Source: Rickettsia australis str. Phillips
Lineage (GTDB): Bacteria; Pseudomonadota; Alphaproteobacteria; Rickettsiales; Rickettsiaceae
Assembly (NCBI RefSeq): GCF_000273745.1
Contig: NZ_AKVZ01000010.1
Coordinates: 1-32,536, forward strand
Reading direction: 5' to 3'
Length of the DNA: 32,536 nt
Shown here: positions 9,639 to 20,662 of the stretch, in pieces
Numbering within the stretch: position 1 is the first letter of the stretch
How the letters are laid out: each line of letters starts with the position of its first letter
Notes under the pieces: generated by a model
What the model was told of the DNA's origin: nothing
What the model saw: the letters and a program-made list of their open reading frames with translations, nothing else
Database searches by the model: none
Program-made: the position numbers and the translations under genes

Positions 9639-10709
9639 CTAATTTGGATTATTTTCGGTGTTTTGGTCTTCTTTATGTTTACCAAGTTTTAGTTCTAGTA
9701 AATTAATAGAACCGATATTTATTCCTTTATCTGAAAACTCAATATCAAACTTAGCTTTTGCTATATTGTTATAAGCCGAATTTGCATCATTTTGATCTGT
9801 ATTTAATTGCTCGTCGGAAGCTTTATTAATTGCTTTAGCAATAATTGTTTTAATTATTTTCTTAGAAAAAATAATGTTATTTGGTAATAATTTATCAACT
9901 ATGGAATTATAATTTTCCAGCTCAAAATATAATTTTCCTTTCGGTAATTTATTGGCAAAGAATTGTAAAGCACCGTTTAAATTAACTTTAGAATCATTAT
10001 CACAAGTAAAAATAAATCTTTCTATATTAAAATTTTGTAAAATAGCTGAATCTTCTTCATCTTCAGCAAATTTTAAAGAAGCAGCAATATCTAAATTAGC
10101 ATTTTTAAAATTCAAAATATCTTTTTCTGAATAATAATTCATACTGAAGAATAAGGATATATTTTCCTCACTTGCTAGATTCTGTTTTTTTATAAGCAAT
10201 GCTAAATCATTAATTTGAACGACTTCTTTATTATCGTTAAATATCGATAATGCTTTATTATTTAACTGCATTGATTTTAATATTTCTTTTAAATTATCAT
10301 CTTTTGATATTTTATATAAAGGTTTATTAAATTTTCCTATACCCTTTATGTCATCATTGCTGCGTACATCATAGGTAAATGTTTTATCGCCGTAATTATC
10401 GACTTCTTTAATAAAAGGACCGAAATTAAGAGCGGCTCTTTTAGTACTAAAAGCTATATTTAGGATAATATTTTCGCATGTAAATTCCTTAGAATTTACA
10501 TGATCAATTAATTTTACTTTAGGATCCGTTATGGTAATTTTCCAATTAAAAGGATAGCCTGAAAACTTAATTGCATTATAAGATATCTTACGATTATCGG
10601 ATCCAGAATTTTTAATTAAACTTACAACGTTATTTTTTATAGTATATGCAGTGGCAAACCATATTATAGTAAAGGCTAAAAACACAAAAAGAAGTATTTT
10701 ACGTATCAC
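9639..10709 (-). CDS. Membrane-anchored hypothetical protein, possibly DUF2125-like
   Basis: A 356-residue protein with one N-terminal hydrophobic segment ([20 protein letters not shown], residues 5-24) and a long soluble, probably periplasmic part. The segment [18 protein letters not shown] near residues 50-67 resembles the start of DUF2125 proteins in alphaproteobacteria, which share a lipid-transfer-like fold; this is a family-level guess. The C-terminal tail is charged and rich in Asn and Lys. The start lies 12 bases after the ferredoxin stop and its end abuts the TAXI gene, so it sits inside the operon. Its role is unknown. Confidence 0.75.
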   Translation of the reverse strand: MIRKILLFVFLAFTIIWFATAYTIKNNVVSLIKNSGSDNRKISYNAIKFSGYPFNWKITITDPKVKLIDHVNSKEFTCENIILNIAFSTKRAALNFGPFIKEVDNYGDKTFTYDVRSNDDIKGIGKFNKPLYKISKDDNLKEILKSMQLNNKALSIFNDNKEVVQINDLALLIKKQNLASEENISLFFSMNYYSEKDILNFKNANLDIAASLKFAEDEEDSAILQNFNIERFIFTCDNDSKVNLNGALQFFANKLPKGKLYFELENYNSIVDKLLPNNIIFSKKIIKTIIAKAINKASDEQLNTDQNDANSAYNNIAKAKFDIEFSDKGINIGSINLLELKLGKHKEDQNTENNPN

Positions 10710-10721
10710 TTTTTTAATCCA

Positions 10722-11060
10722 TTATAATTTTATATTACGAGTAGCAGAAGGAAGACGTACTTTTAAGCCGTCTAATTCTTCGGTTAAAATAATTTGACAT
10801 CCCAATCTAGAAGTATCGGTAAGACCGAAGGCTAAGTCAAGCATATCTTCCTCTGCTTCCGTAGGTTTTTTTAATTTGTTGTAACATTCGTCTTCTAAAA
10901 TAACGTGACAAGTAGCACAAGCAAGCGATCCTTCACAAGCTCCCTCAAGATCTAGATCGTTACTATGGGCAATTTCTAAAATAGAAAGCCCTATCGGTGC
11001 TTCTACTGTTTTTTCTTCTTCATCATTTATAATAAATGTTACTTTTATTTTTCCTGACAT
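10722..11060 (-). CDS. fdx: Adrenodoxin-type [2Fe-2S] ferredoxin of the ISC system
   Basis: A small electron carrier that supplies electrons during iron-sulfur cluster assembly in the cytoplasm. The 112 residues carry the cluster ligands C42, C48, C51 and C88 in the pattern [10 protein letters not shown] ... LGC. An extra Cys (C59) lies in between. The ATG at 11060 is 63 bases downstream of hscA. The hscB-hscA-fdx order is the classic ISC order and supports the assignment. Confidence 0.95.
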   Translation of the reverse strand: MSGKIKVTFIINDEEEKTVEAPIGLSILEIAHSNDLDLEGACEGSLACATCHVILEDECYNKLKKPTEAEEDMLDLAFGLTDTSRLGCQIILTEELDGLKVRLPSATRNIKL

Positions 11061-11123
11061 TCTTCGTATTTTTCCTTATCTAAATTAGTTCGATGATATA
11101 TAATATTTTATATATAACTGAGA

Positions 11124-13411
<2,288 letters not shown>

Positions 13412-13427
13412 CTATATTATTTTAGGT

Positions 13428-13492
13428 TTTGTTGCATGGCTCATTTATGTCATTCCCGCGAAAAAGCGGGCATGACATAATTCCATGCAGCG
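13428..13492. repeat. Minimal palindromic element, type A
   Basis: Outer arms GTTGCATGG and CCATGCAGC surround a compact inner hairpin: ATGTCATTCCCGC (13447-13459), a 6-base loop, then GCGGGCATGACAT (13466-13478). It looks like a full element that lost its AT-rich centre. It lies in the divergent space between hscB and rnhB. Confidence 0.85.
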
Positions 13493-13545
13493 ATATCAAT
13501 TTTTCAAGTTAAACGAGTATACATTAAAAATTAAAAAATACAATT

Positions 13546-14126
13546 ATGGAAGTAGACCTATTACATTTTGAAAAAAATATCATAACTATATTGTAGCAGG
13601 TATAGATGAAGCAGGTAGAGGACCGCTAGCAGGTCCGGTGGTCGCAAGTGCCGTTATAATAGATAACGCTAATATTATACAGGGCATTAAGGATTCTAAA
13701 AAGCTTTCTAAAAAGAAAAGAGAACTATTATATGAGCAAATAACGAGTAATTATATTTGGGCAGTTGCTATTATTACCCACACCGAAATTGATAAGATCA
13801 ATATATTAGAGGCAACTAAAAAAGCTTGTTCTATTGCTGCAGCAAATCTTAATGTTAAGCCTGAAATAGTTTTAGTTGACGGTAATATGCAGTTTAGTGA
13901 TGAAAGATTTATCAGTATAGTTAACGGTGATAATTTATCGTTATCGATTGCAGCAGCTTCTATTATCGCAAAAGTTACTAGGGATCGTTTGATGCTAGAA
14001 TTCAGTGCTAAGTTTCCACAATATTTATGGCACAAAAATTCTGGTTACGGTACCAAAGAGCATATAGAAGCTATTAATACATACGGCTTATCACCGTATC
14101 ATAGGAAAAGCTTTAAGTGTTGTTAA
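13546..14126 (+). pseudogene. rnhB: Ribonuclease HII, frameshifted near the N-terminus
   Basis: RNase HII removes RNA primers and misincorporated ribonucleotides. ATG at 13546 starts MEVDLLHFEK, but a run of seven A bases (13571-13577) shifts the frame and leads to a stop at TAG. One extra A would restore EKKYHNYIVAGIDEAGRGPLAGP. The catalytic DEAGRG (D at 13605-13607) therefore lies after the shift. A shorter reading from GTG at 13638 misses it. The rest is intact, including VDGN, SIIAKVTRDR and SGYGTKEHIEA. With the shift repaired the protein would be about 193 residues. The gene may be recently inactivated, rescued by slippage on the A run, or affected by a sequencing error. Confidence 0.85.
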
Positions 14127-14127
14127 T

Positions 14128-14285
14128 GGGCGTTGTTGTATGGATAGAAAAACTTGCTGGGTGTCAATCCCGTGGCTTGACCACTGGATCCAGAAAAAAG
14201 CGAAATAAATCGAGCTTTTAGTTTTAAGAAATTGTTATATTGATATTTTTTTACTGGACCCCGTGGTCAAGCCACGGGGTGACAA
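14128..14285. repeat. Palindromic element, type B
   Basis: An outer-arm remnant GGGCGTTGTTGTATGGAT precedes inner arms GTGTCAATCCCGTGGCTTGA (from 14161) and TCAAGCCACGGGGTGACA (to 14284), with an AT-rich centre. It fills the gap between the convergent rnhB and uvrB genes and could serve as a bidirectional terminator, though no T-run follows directly. Confidence 0.85.
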
Positions 14286-14291
14286 TCGGGT

Positions 14292-16277
14292 TTAACTCAA
14301 CTCAAGTGCTGCAGCTTCTAGAGTTTTTAGCTGATCTCGACATTTTGCGGCTTGTTCAAATTCAAGATTACTTGCGGCTTTAAGCATTTCTTTCTTTAGT
14401 TTGTCGATATGAGCTTTTAACTTAGCAGGGTTATCAAATAAAGTATGAGCTTGTTTTTTATTAAGCTTACTACCAACTTTTTCAAGTTCTGCTAAAGCGT
14501 GAATAGCACGGTTGATAGTCTTGGGAATTATGCCGTGTTTTTCATTATATTCCTGCTGAATTTGCCTTCTACGCAACGTTTCACTAAGAGCTTTATCGAT
14601 AGATTTAGTCATTTTATCGGCATAAAGTATAACTCTGCCCTCACTATTTCTTGCAGCTCTTCCGATTGTTTGTATTAACGATACTTCCGACCGTAAAAAT
14701 CCCTCTTTATCTGCATCAAGTATAGCAACTAAGCCGCATTCAGGGATATCAAGCCCCTCTCTTAATAGATTAATACCGACTAAAATATCGATAGTACCTT
14801 GTCTTAAATCTCGTAAAATCTCGATGCGTTCTAGAGTATGCACGTTAGAATGCAAGTAGGAAGTTTTATATTTTAGTTCCTGCAAATAGGCGGTTAAATC
14901 TTCAGCCATTTTTTTAGTTAAGGTGGTGACTAAAACACGGAAGCCTTTAGCGACAGTGGCTTGAATTTCGCTAATTAAATCCTCAACCTGCTTGGTGGCC
15001 GGCTTTATAATACATTCAGGATCAAGCAGTCCCGTAGGTCTGATAATCAGCTCTACTACAGTGCCTTCGGTTTCTTCTAACTCGAACGGTCCAGGGGTTG
15101 CTGATACAAAAACGGTTTGCGGTCTAAATTTTTCCCATTCTTCAAATTTTAAAGGTCTGTTATCAAGAGCAGAAGGCAGACGAAACCCATGCTCTACCAA
15201 TACTTCTTTCCTTGCTCGATCGCCGTTATACATCGCTTTAATTTGTGGTACAGATACGTGGCTTTCATCAACAAATAATAACGCATCTTCCGGCAAGTAC
15301 TCGAATAATGTTGGTGGTGGCTCACCGGCATTACGACCGGTAAAGAATCTCGAATAATTTTCAATGCCTTTACAGCTTCCTGTTTCCGTTAACATTTCAA
15401 GATCATATTGAGTACGTTGATTTAGCCTTTGAGTTTCAAGCGGTTTATCTTGCGACTTTAAGAACTCTAAGCGTTGTTGTAATTCTTCCTCAATATCTGA
15501 TATGGCACTATTGACCGTCTCTTGTGGCATCACAAAGTGTGAATTACCAAAGACTATAGCTTTATCAAGCTGAGCAAGTTTTTCACCTGTTAGGGGGTCA
15601 AATTCGTGGATATATTCGAGTTCATTACCGAAAAACGATAAACGCCAAGCTTTATCGCTATAATGTGAGGGGAAAATATCAATGTTGTTGCCTTTCACCC
15701 TAAAGCAGCCACGCTCAAACCCTATATCGTTACGTTCATATTGTAGATTTATCAGATCATTTAGTAGTTTATCACGAGGGTAGATTTTACCAGGTTCTAG
15801 ATTAACGGTCATTTGGTAATATAGATCAGGCGAGCCAAGCCCGTAAATACAGGAAACGGAAGAAACTACTATAACATCACGACGCTCTAATAACGATCTT
15901 GTAGCAGAATGACGCATTAAATCAATTTGTTCATTAATTGATGAATCTTTTTCGATAAAAGTATCGGTGCGTGCTATATAAGCTTCGGGTTGGTAGTAAT
16001 CATAATATGAGACAAAATACTCAACGGCGTTCTTTGGAAAAATCGACTTCATTTCTGAATAAATTTGAGCAGCTAAAGTTTTATTATGTGCCATTATGAG
16101 AGTAGGGCGATTAGTTCTCTCTATAATATTTGCCATAGTAAAAGTTTTGCCTGACCCCGTAATACCAAGCAACATTTGTGAGCGTTTTTTACTATTTAAC
16201 CCTGCTATAATTTCAGCTATTGCTTTTGGTTGATCGCCTGCCGGTTTATATTCTGAGATAATAGAAAAATGATTCAT
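14292..16277 (-). CDS. uvrB: Excinuclease ABC subunit B
   Basis: The DNA helicase-like damage-verification subunit of nucleotide excision repair, acting with UvrA and UvrC. The 661 residues show Walker A GITGSGKT (38-45), the damage-probing beta-hairpin with [10 protein letters not shown] (91-100), DESH (337-340) and helicase motifs such as QTIGRAARN near residue 540. The C-terminal UVR domain ([15 protein letters not shown], then [10 protein letters not shown]) is present. The length matches the family. The gene is divergent from the glutaredoxin gene, sharing about 70 bases of upstream sequence. Confidence 0.97.
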   Translation of the reverse strand: MNHFSIISEYKPAGDQPKAIAEIIAGLNSKKRSQMLLGITGSGKTFTMANIIERTNRPTLIMAHNKTLAAQIYSEMKSIFPKNAVEYFVSYYDYYQPEAYIARTDTFIEKDSSINEQIDLMRHSATRSLLERRDVIVVSSVSCIYGLGSPDLYYQMTVNLEPGKIYPRDKLLNDLINLQYERNDIGFERGCFRVKGNNIDIFPSHYSDKAWRLSFFGNELEYIHEFDPLTGEKLAQLDKAIVFGNSHFVMPQETVNSAISDIEEELQQRLEFLKSQDKPLETQRLNQRTQYDLEMLTETGSCKGIENYSRFFTGRNAGEPPPTLFEYLPEDALLFVDESHVSVPQIKAMYNGDRARKEVLVEHGFRLPSALDNRPLKFEEWEKFRPQTVFVSATPGPFELEETEGTVVELIIRPTGLLDPECIIKPATKQVEDLISEIQATVAKGFRVLVTTLTKKMAEDLTAYLQELKYKTSYLHSNVHTLERIEILRDLRQGTIDILVGINLLREGLDIPECGLVAILDADKEGFLRSEVSLIQTIGRAARNSEGRVILYADKMTKSIDKALSETLRRRQIQQEYNEKHGIIPKTINRAIHALAELEKVGSKLNKKQAHTLFDNPAKLKAHIDKLKKEMLKAASNLEFEQAAKCRDQLKTLEAAALELS

Positions 16278-16287
16278 GCATTTTTAC

Positions 16288-16316
16288 TTGCTTTAAAAAC
16301 TATAGTTTAAGATAAT
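16288..16316 (+). promoter_or_regulatory. Predicted sigma-70 promoter of the glutaredoxin gene
   Basis: TTGCTT (16288-16293) and GATAAT (16311-16316) are separated by 17 bases, 31 bases before the glutaredoxin ATG at 16348. Predicted by consensus only. Confidence 0.5.
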
Positions 16317-16347
16317 ATATTAAAATCTAACAAAAAAATATAACATT

Positions 16348-16641
16348 ATGAATAAAGCTATATTACACACAATTATTATTTATACTCTCGCGAGTTGTCC
16401 TTATTGCATAAAAGCTAAAGCATTGCTTGATGAGAAAAATGTTGCTTATGAGGAAATTGAAGTCAGTAATTTTACTCAGGCAGAGAAAGAAAAATTTATT
16501 AAGAAATCCGGTGGTAAAAGAACTGTTCCACAGATATTTATAGATAATATGCATGTTGGCGGGTGTGATGATTTGTTTAATCTTGAAAAAGAGGGAAGGC
16601 TAGATAAGTTGCTGGAATGGCAACCGAAGAAGAGTATTTAA
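16348..16641 (+). CDS. grxC: Dithiol glutaredoxin (GrxC type)
   Basis: A glutathione-dependent thiol-disulfide oxidoreductase of the cytoplasm. The active site is C17-P-Y-C20. The glutathione-binding TVPQIFI (59-65) and GGCDDL (71-76) are both conserved. It has 97 residues, slightly longer than the usual 83-90 because of N- and C-terminal extensions. Downstream, past a broken nuclease gene, lies an Atm1-type exporter. Both products belong to glutathione and iron-sulfur physiology. Confidence 0.93.
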   Translation: MNKAILHTIIIYTLASCPYCIKAKALLDEKNVAYEEIEVSNFTQAEKEKFIKKSGGKRTVPQIFIDNMHVGGCDDLFNLEKEGRLDKLLEWQPKKSI

Positions 16642-16642
16642 A

Positions 16643-17027
16643 ATGTCATCCCGCGACTTAATCGTGGGATCCAAAAAAATATACAAGCAACTTGTGTTAT
16701 AAAATGAAAGAATATTACGTTTATATACTTTCTAATAAATGTAATGGTACGTAGTATGTTGGTGTTACTTATAATATTATCAGGCGTATTTGGCAACATA
16801 AACAGAAGTTCACAAAAAATTTTACCACAAAATACGATATAGATAAATTAGTTTATTTTGAGCAGTTTAATGATATAAACCTTGCAATTGGTTGTGAAAA
16901 ACGTTTAAAAGAATATAAAAAAATGGAAGTGAGATTTAATTAATTTTAGTAATCCTGATTGGAAGGATTTATACGAAGAATTTTTAAAGTAAATTTTGGG
17001 GTACCGCGATCAAGTCGCGGTATGACG
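16643..17027. mobile_element. Palindromic-element arms flanking a GIY-YIG gene
   Basis: The left arm (16643-16672, ATGTCATCCCGCGACTTAA then TCGTGGGATCC) and the right arm (16998-17027, TACCGCGATCAAGTCGCGG then TATGACG) are inverted copies of the type B arm seen in other elements. In the other copies the centre is about 60-70 bases of AT-rich sequence; here it is replaced by a complete, though broken, GIY-YIG nuclease gene. The left arm begins 1-2 bases after the grx stop, and the right arm ends 10 bases before the ABC transporter ATG. Confidence 0.65.
16704..16992 (+). pseudogene. GIY-YIG nuclease-family gene, broken
   Basis: A small UPF0213/YhbQ-like GIY-YIG nuclease of about 95 residues. 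From ATG at 16704 it reads MKEYYVYILSNKCNGT, then an in-frame TAG, then YVGVTYNIIRRIWQHKQKF. The family signature YVYIL ... LYVGVT ... R.W.HK is evident. The middle part keeps KYDIDKLVYFEQF, and the conserved Glu region reads IGCEKRLKEYKK. A frameshift in an A run near 16922 and a TGA follow, before the usual tail NPDWKDLYEEFLK ends at 16992. It is inactive as it stands. It sits exactly between inverted arms of the palindromic element. Confidence 0.85.
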
Positions 17028-17037
17028 CTGAATAACA

Positions 17038-18804
17038 ATGCCTAACCACAACAACCACAAAAATTCATTCTATCTACTTCTGCCCTATTTATGGTCGAAA
17101 GATTTTGATATACGCCTACGTATTGTTACCTCTCTTATCTTTCTAGTCATAGCTAAAGTAATAAATATTTTTGTTCCGATTGTTTATAAATATATAATAG
17201 ACGGTCTAAATAAAAATTTTGCTCTTTCGGTTATTATCGGTATTATTGTTGCATATGGCGGAACAAAAATACTGGTCCAAATTTTCAGTGAATTACGAAA
17301 TATTATTTTCTCAAAAGTAGGGCATCAAGCAACCCGCTTAGTTGCTCTAAATGTCTTTAAGCACATGCATAATTTAAGTATGCGTTTTCACATTACTAGA
17401 AAAACAGGAGGCTTAAGTAGGTCAATAGAGCGGGGTACTAAAGGTATTGAAACGGTGCTAAGGTTTTCGTTATTTAATATCGTTCCAACAAGTGTAGAAA
17501 TAATACTTGTAAGCGGGATGTTGTGGTATGTGTATGGTATTTGGTTTGCCGTGACTATCTTAATAACCATGATAGTTTATGTTGGTTATACTTTCAAAAT
17601 CAGTACTTGGCGAATTTCTTTTGCACGAGAAATGAACCAAAGCGATAACACAGCCAATAATAGAGCGATCGATAGTTTACTGAATTTTGAGACTGTAAAA
17701 TATTTCGGAAATGAAGAATATGAGGCACAGAAATTTGATGTAGCAATGCAAATTTATAAACAAGCTGCAACTAAAACCACTAACAGTCTATCGATTTTAA
17801 ATATAGGGCAGGATGTTATTATCTCGCTTAGTCTTGTGGCTTTAATGATACTTTCGGTAAATGCTGTTCATCAGAATAAAATGACCGTCGGCGATTTAAT
17901 TATGGTTAATACTTACCTGTTCCAGTTATCAATTCCGCTTTCGATGCTCGGCTTTGCTTATAGAGAGATTAAAAGTGCTTTAATCAGCATGGAAGATATG
18001 TTTAAGCTGTTAGATATACCGGCAGAAGTACAAGATTCGGTAGATGCTAAGGAGCTAATTATCTCAGCAGGTGAAGTTAGTTTCAAGAATGTTAGCTTCG
18101 CTTATAATCAGGAACGCCCGATTTTGCATAATATAAGCTTTACGATTAAGAGCGGTAGAACACTCGCAGTAGTCGGTAGTAGCGGTGCAGGTAAATCGAC
18201 GATATCACGCTTGTTGTTCAGATTTTACGATATCAACAGCGGTAGCATTACTATAGATAATCAAGATATACGCGAAGTCACGCAACGAACGCTACGTAAA
18301 TTTATCGGAATTGTCCCGCAAGATACGGTATTGTTTAATGATACGATATATTACAATATCGCATACGGTAATAATGCAGCAAGCTATGACGAAGTTATAG
18401 CAGCCTCAAAAAATGCTCATATTCATGAGTTTATTAGTACGCTACCCGAAGGTTATGAGACGCAGGTAGGCGAGAGAGGTTTGAAGCTTTCGGGTGGTGA
18501 AAAACAGCGTATTGCAATCGCAAGAACGTTACTCAAAAATCCGTCAATATATGTTTTTGATGAGGCAACAAGTTCGCTTGATACTAAAACCGAAAAGCTA
18601 ATTCAAGCAAGTATTAAAGAGATCTCAGCCCACCATACTACTCTTATCATTGCTCATAGACTATCAACTATTATCGATGCAGACGAGATTATTGTTTTAG
18701 ATAACTGCTATATAGTTGAACGAGGCAACCATAAAACCTTACTCCGGCACAAAGGCTATTACGCTGAACTTTGGTATAAACAGCAGGAAGAAGAACATTC
18801 TTAA
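17038..18804 (+). CDS. Atm1-type ABC exporter (ABCB7/HMT1 subfamily)
   Basis: An inner-membrane half-transporter with a fused ATPase, forming a homodimer. Atm1-type exporters move glutathione-bound or sulfur compounds linked to iron-sulfur cluster biogenesis and metal handling. Six membrane helices occupy about residues 28-310. Within them, IDSLLNFETVKYFGNEEYEA (211-230) is typical of the Atm1 group. The ATPase has Walker A GSSGAGKST (380-388), Q-loop VPQDTVLF, signature LSGGEKQ (484-490), Walker B YVFDEA (505-510) and H-loop IIAHRLS. The length of 588 is normal. The ATG at 17038 lies 10 bases after a palindromic arm and has no clear Shine-Dalgarno sequence. An MsbA-like lipid flippase is the main alternative, which the linker motif argues against. 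Confidence 0.9.
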   Translation: MPNHNNHKNSFYLLLPYLWSKDFDIRLRIVTSLIFLVIAKVINIFVPIVYKYIIDGLNKNFALSVIIGIIVAYGGTKILVQIFSELRNIIFSKVGHQATRLVALNVFKHMHNLSMRFHITRKTGGLSRSIERGTKGIETVLRFSLFNIVPTSVEIILVSGMLWYVYGIWFAVTILITMIVYVGYTFKISTWRISFAREMNQSDNTANNRAIDSLLNFETVKYFGNEEYEAQKFDVAMQIYKQAATKTTNSLSILNIGQDVIISLSLVALMILSVNAVHQNKMTVGDLIMVNTYLFQLSIPLSMLGFAYREIKSALISMEDMFKLLDIPAEVQDSVDAKELIISAGEVSFKNVSFAYNQERPILHNISFTIKSGRTLAVVGSSGAGKSTISRLLFRFYDINSGSITIDNQDIREVTQRTLRKFIGIVPQDTVLFNDTIYYNIAYGNNAASYDEVIAASKNAHIHEFISTLPEGYETQVGERGLKLSGGEKQRIAIARTLLKNPSIYVFDEATSSLDTKTEKLIQASIKEISAHHTTLIIAHRLSTIIDADEIIVLDNCYIVERGNHKTLLRHKGYYAELWYKQQEEEHS

Positions 18805-18861
18805 AATTTATCATTATATCACCTACAAGCTTTATTAAGTGGTTTGGTAAAACTGGCTCGA

Positions 18862-19016
18862 TGTCATTCCCGCGGAAGCGGGCATCCAGAAAAAAAGTAT
18901 AAAATACAGCAAATTTTTGAAGTTAAAAGCTCGATTTATCTCGCTTTATGCTGGATTCCTGCTTTCGCAGGAATGATATTGGTATCCACGCAACAACGCT
19001 TCCGCGAGAATGACAT
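18862..19016. repeat. Palindromic element, type A, with extra half arm
   Basis: Inner arms TGTCATTCCCGCGGAAGC (from 18862) and GCTTTCGCAGGAATGATA (to about 18978) flank an AT-rich centre. An outer arm TATCCACGCAACAACGC (18983-18999) is followed by a second half arm, TCCGCGAGAATGACAT (to 19016). The element occupies most of the space after the ABC exporter gene. The open frame across it (18844-19131) is repeat-derived. Confidence 0.85.
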
Positions 19017-19127
19017 AAAGCGAACCATGCAAAAAAATTTTTCGCCACTTGTAATAATAAGTAAGCGAAATATTAATTTATTAATATTTTCTTTGCTTAT
19101 TTATAATTTTATGTATATCAGAATAGT

Positions 19128-19875
19128 TTGATAATAAATGGTGATACCATTACATTTGGTAATCCTTACGGTATTTTAAATGGGGCAATAGCTTGCCCGG
19201 CGAATGGATTGCCTGTTACAAAACCCACAGTTGATTTAAGACTAGTAATAAACAGATATGGTAATGTAATATTTACTGCGACTGATACTTCGTATACCGA
19301 TATATGTACTGTTCCTTTTTCAAGTGATGAGGCAAGGATTTTGCTTAGAGCTGGACCTCAAATTATTACAAATGATTTGACTCTTACTATAATTAATGGA
19401 TTAAAAGTTAAAAATTATAAAGCCATAAGGTTGTCGGATGAGAAGCAAGTTGTTTGGAATGGAGCAAAAGTTTTATGGATATATGATACTAAATCAAGTT
19501 ATATAGATACAATTCGTATTAAAGATATTAGATTCAAATTGTGTTGTCCTAAAAATGATTTTAATTACAATCATTTTAATCATAATGATAACAAAGGGGA
19601 AGGTTTCGGGATATTGATTGGTGATTCCCACCATAGCCTTATAGAGGTTTGTTAGTTTAACTTAATACAATAATACAAGTCTTGTTGTATAGATAGCTAA
19701 TTGACTTTTTTAAAAAATTAATTAAAACCTTCCGCAAGAATAGCAGTAATGTTATTCTTGGGTGTAGAAGTCCTTTATCACAGATGGTTAGCATTATCCA
19801 TTTAAAAATGCTCCTCAACTTTGTCATGGTTGGGGTGATAGTAGCTATGTCCAAGGTTTAAGGTGTAAACTTTAA
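19128..19875 (+). pseudogene. Fragment of a beta-helix-like secreted protein gene
   Basis: An open stretch (19128-19655) starts at a weak TTG and has no ATG in its first part. A hydrophobic run, NLLIFSLLIYNFMYIRIV, ends just upstream in another frame and could be the original signal peptide. The body (NGDTITFGNPYGILNGAIAC ... IDTIRIKDIRFKLCC ... GEGFGILIGDSHHSLIE) has the short hydrophobic strands and the H-S-I/L-I-E turn common in right-handed beta-helix or pectate-lyase-fold proteins. After the stop, a short stretch at 19681-19700 resembles the outer arm of the palindromic elements. A further piece at 19801-19875 (FKNAPQLCHGWGDSSYVQGL) seems to continue the same protein. The fold is inferred from motif style only. 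Confidence 0.5.
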
Positions 19876-19919
19876 ATCTAAAAGCTATTATAGTTCTGTG
19901 ACGGTTCTTTGAACGCCCT

Positions 19920-19949
19920 AACCACCCAAGGTTAAAATCTTTGGTGGTT
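19920..19949. other. Stem-loop upstream of a small ORF
   Basis: AACCACC (19920-19926) pairs with GGTGGTT (19943-19949). AAG/CTT continues the stem after one mismatch, leaving an 8-base loop. No T-run follows, so a classic terminator is unlikely. It ends 40 bases before the small ORF at 19990. Confidence 0.45.
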
Positions 19950-19989
19950 GAAACTTAAGCAAATTAAGTTTAATCATGGGAGCAATTAC

Positions 19990-20160
19990 ATGCTCAACAA
20001 AAATAATAAATTATTATCTAAAATATTACCGATTTCTAAGAAAAATAAAGATTTAGAAAAACTAAGAGCTAAGTTTAAACACAGGTTAGAAGAACGGGTA
20101 ACATTAGATAATATAAAAAGAATAGAGCAACGTTCAGTATATTTAGAAAGTATAAAATAA
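19990..20160 (+). CDS. Small basic hypothetical protein
   Basis: A 56-residue Lys/Arg-rich protein starting MLNKNNKLLSKILPISKKN and ending with a predicted charged helix (EKLRAKFKHRLEERVTL). I chose ATG at 19990 because GGGAG (19978-19982) sits 7 bases upstream as a good Shine-Dalgarno sequence. An in-frame ATG at 19948 has none. No family is recognised. It could also be the tail of a decayed gene. Confidence 0.4.
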   Translation: MLNKNNKLLSKILPISKKNKDLEKLRAKFKHRLEERVTLDNIKRIEQRSVYLESIK

Positions 20161-20275
20161 TTCTAATATGTTTGTTAACTCTTACGATTATGTCATTGCC
20201 TAGAAACGGTTGATGTCGTCATTGCAAGTGACTAAAGAGCTTGTTGCATAGATACCTAAGTCATCACTACAAACA

Positions 20276-20436
20276 GGCATTGTTGTGTGGACCGGTAAAA
20301 TCCACTGTGTCACCCCGTGGCTTGACCACGGGGTCCATAAAAACAATAAAAAATACTAATAATTTTAGTTTTTTAACTGGATCTCCTGGTCAAGACACGG
20401 GATGACAGAGGTAAAATTGATCCACGCAACAATACC
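20276..20436. repeat. Nested palindromic element, type B with both outer arms
   Basis: The most complete copy in the window. The outer arms are GGCATTGTTGTGTGG (20276-20290) and TCCACGCAACAATACC (20421-20436). The inner arms are GTGTCACCCCGTGGCTTGAC (from 20307) and TGGTCAAGACACGGGATGACA (to 20407). A solitary outer arm, TTGTTGCATAGAT, lies at about 20241-20253. Confidence 0.88.
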
Positions 20437-20548
20437 TTCCTGCGTAAGCGGGGAATCCAGTCAAAAATGATAAAATAAAGAAAATTACATAAAAATTTAG
20501 TATATTTTTTGCTTAAAAAACTAGATTCCTGCTTTCGCAGGAATAACA
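20437..20548. repeat. Palindromic element, type A, abutting the previous copy
   Basis: The left arm TTCCTGCGTAAGCGGGGAAT (truncated, without GTCA) and right arm GATTCCTGCTTTCGCAGG then AATAACA flank an AT-rich centre. It begins directly after the outer arm of the type B element, so the two are arranged in tandem. Confidence 0.82.
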
Positions 20549-20593
20549 TCGGTAGCTTAGAAACAATGCCACAATTATAAATACAAGCAATCC

Positions 20594-20622
20594 TTGAAAG
20601 AAATTTATTATGTCTCTATAAT
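20594..20622 (+). promoter_or_regulatory. Predicted sigma-70 promoter of gyrA
   Basis: TTGAAA (20594-20599) and TATAAT (20617-20622) are 17 bases apart, 40 bases upstream of the gyrA start. A near-consensus match. Confidence 0.65.
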
Positions 20623-20662
20623 TAAATATAATTTATTAAATTAAATTTAAGGCTAAGTAATC

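Noticed and set aside
16643-17027. Insertion sequence with a transposase between grx and the ABC exporter gene
   Set aside because: The only gene present is a GIY-YIG nuclease; no transposase motifs or target duplications are visible, so it is described as arms plus nuclease gene.
18844-19131. Open frame of 95 codons on the plus strand after the ABC exporter gene
   Set aside because: It reads straight through both arms of a type A palindromic element (CHSRGSGHPE ... WIPAFAGM), a translation that any copy of this repeat can give. It has no family features and no ribosome binding site.
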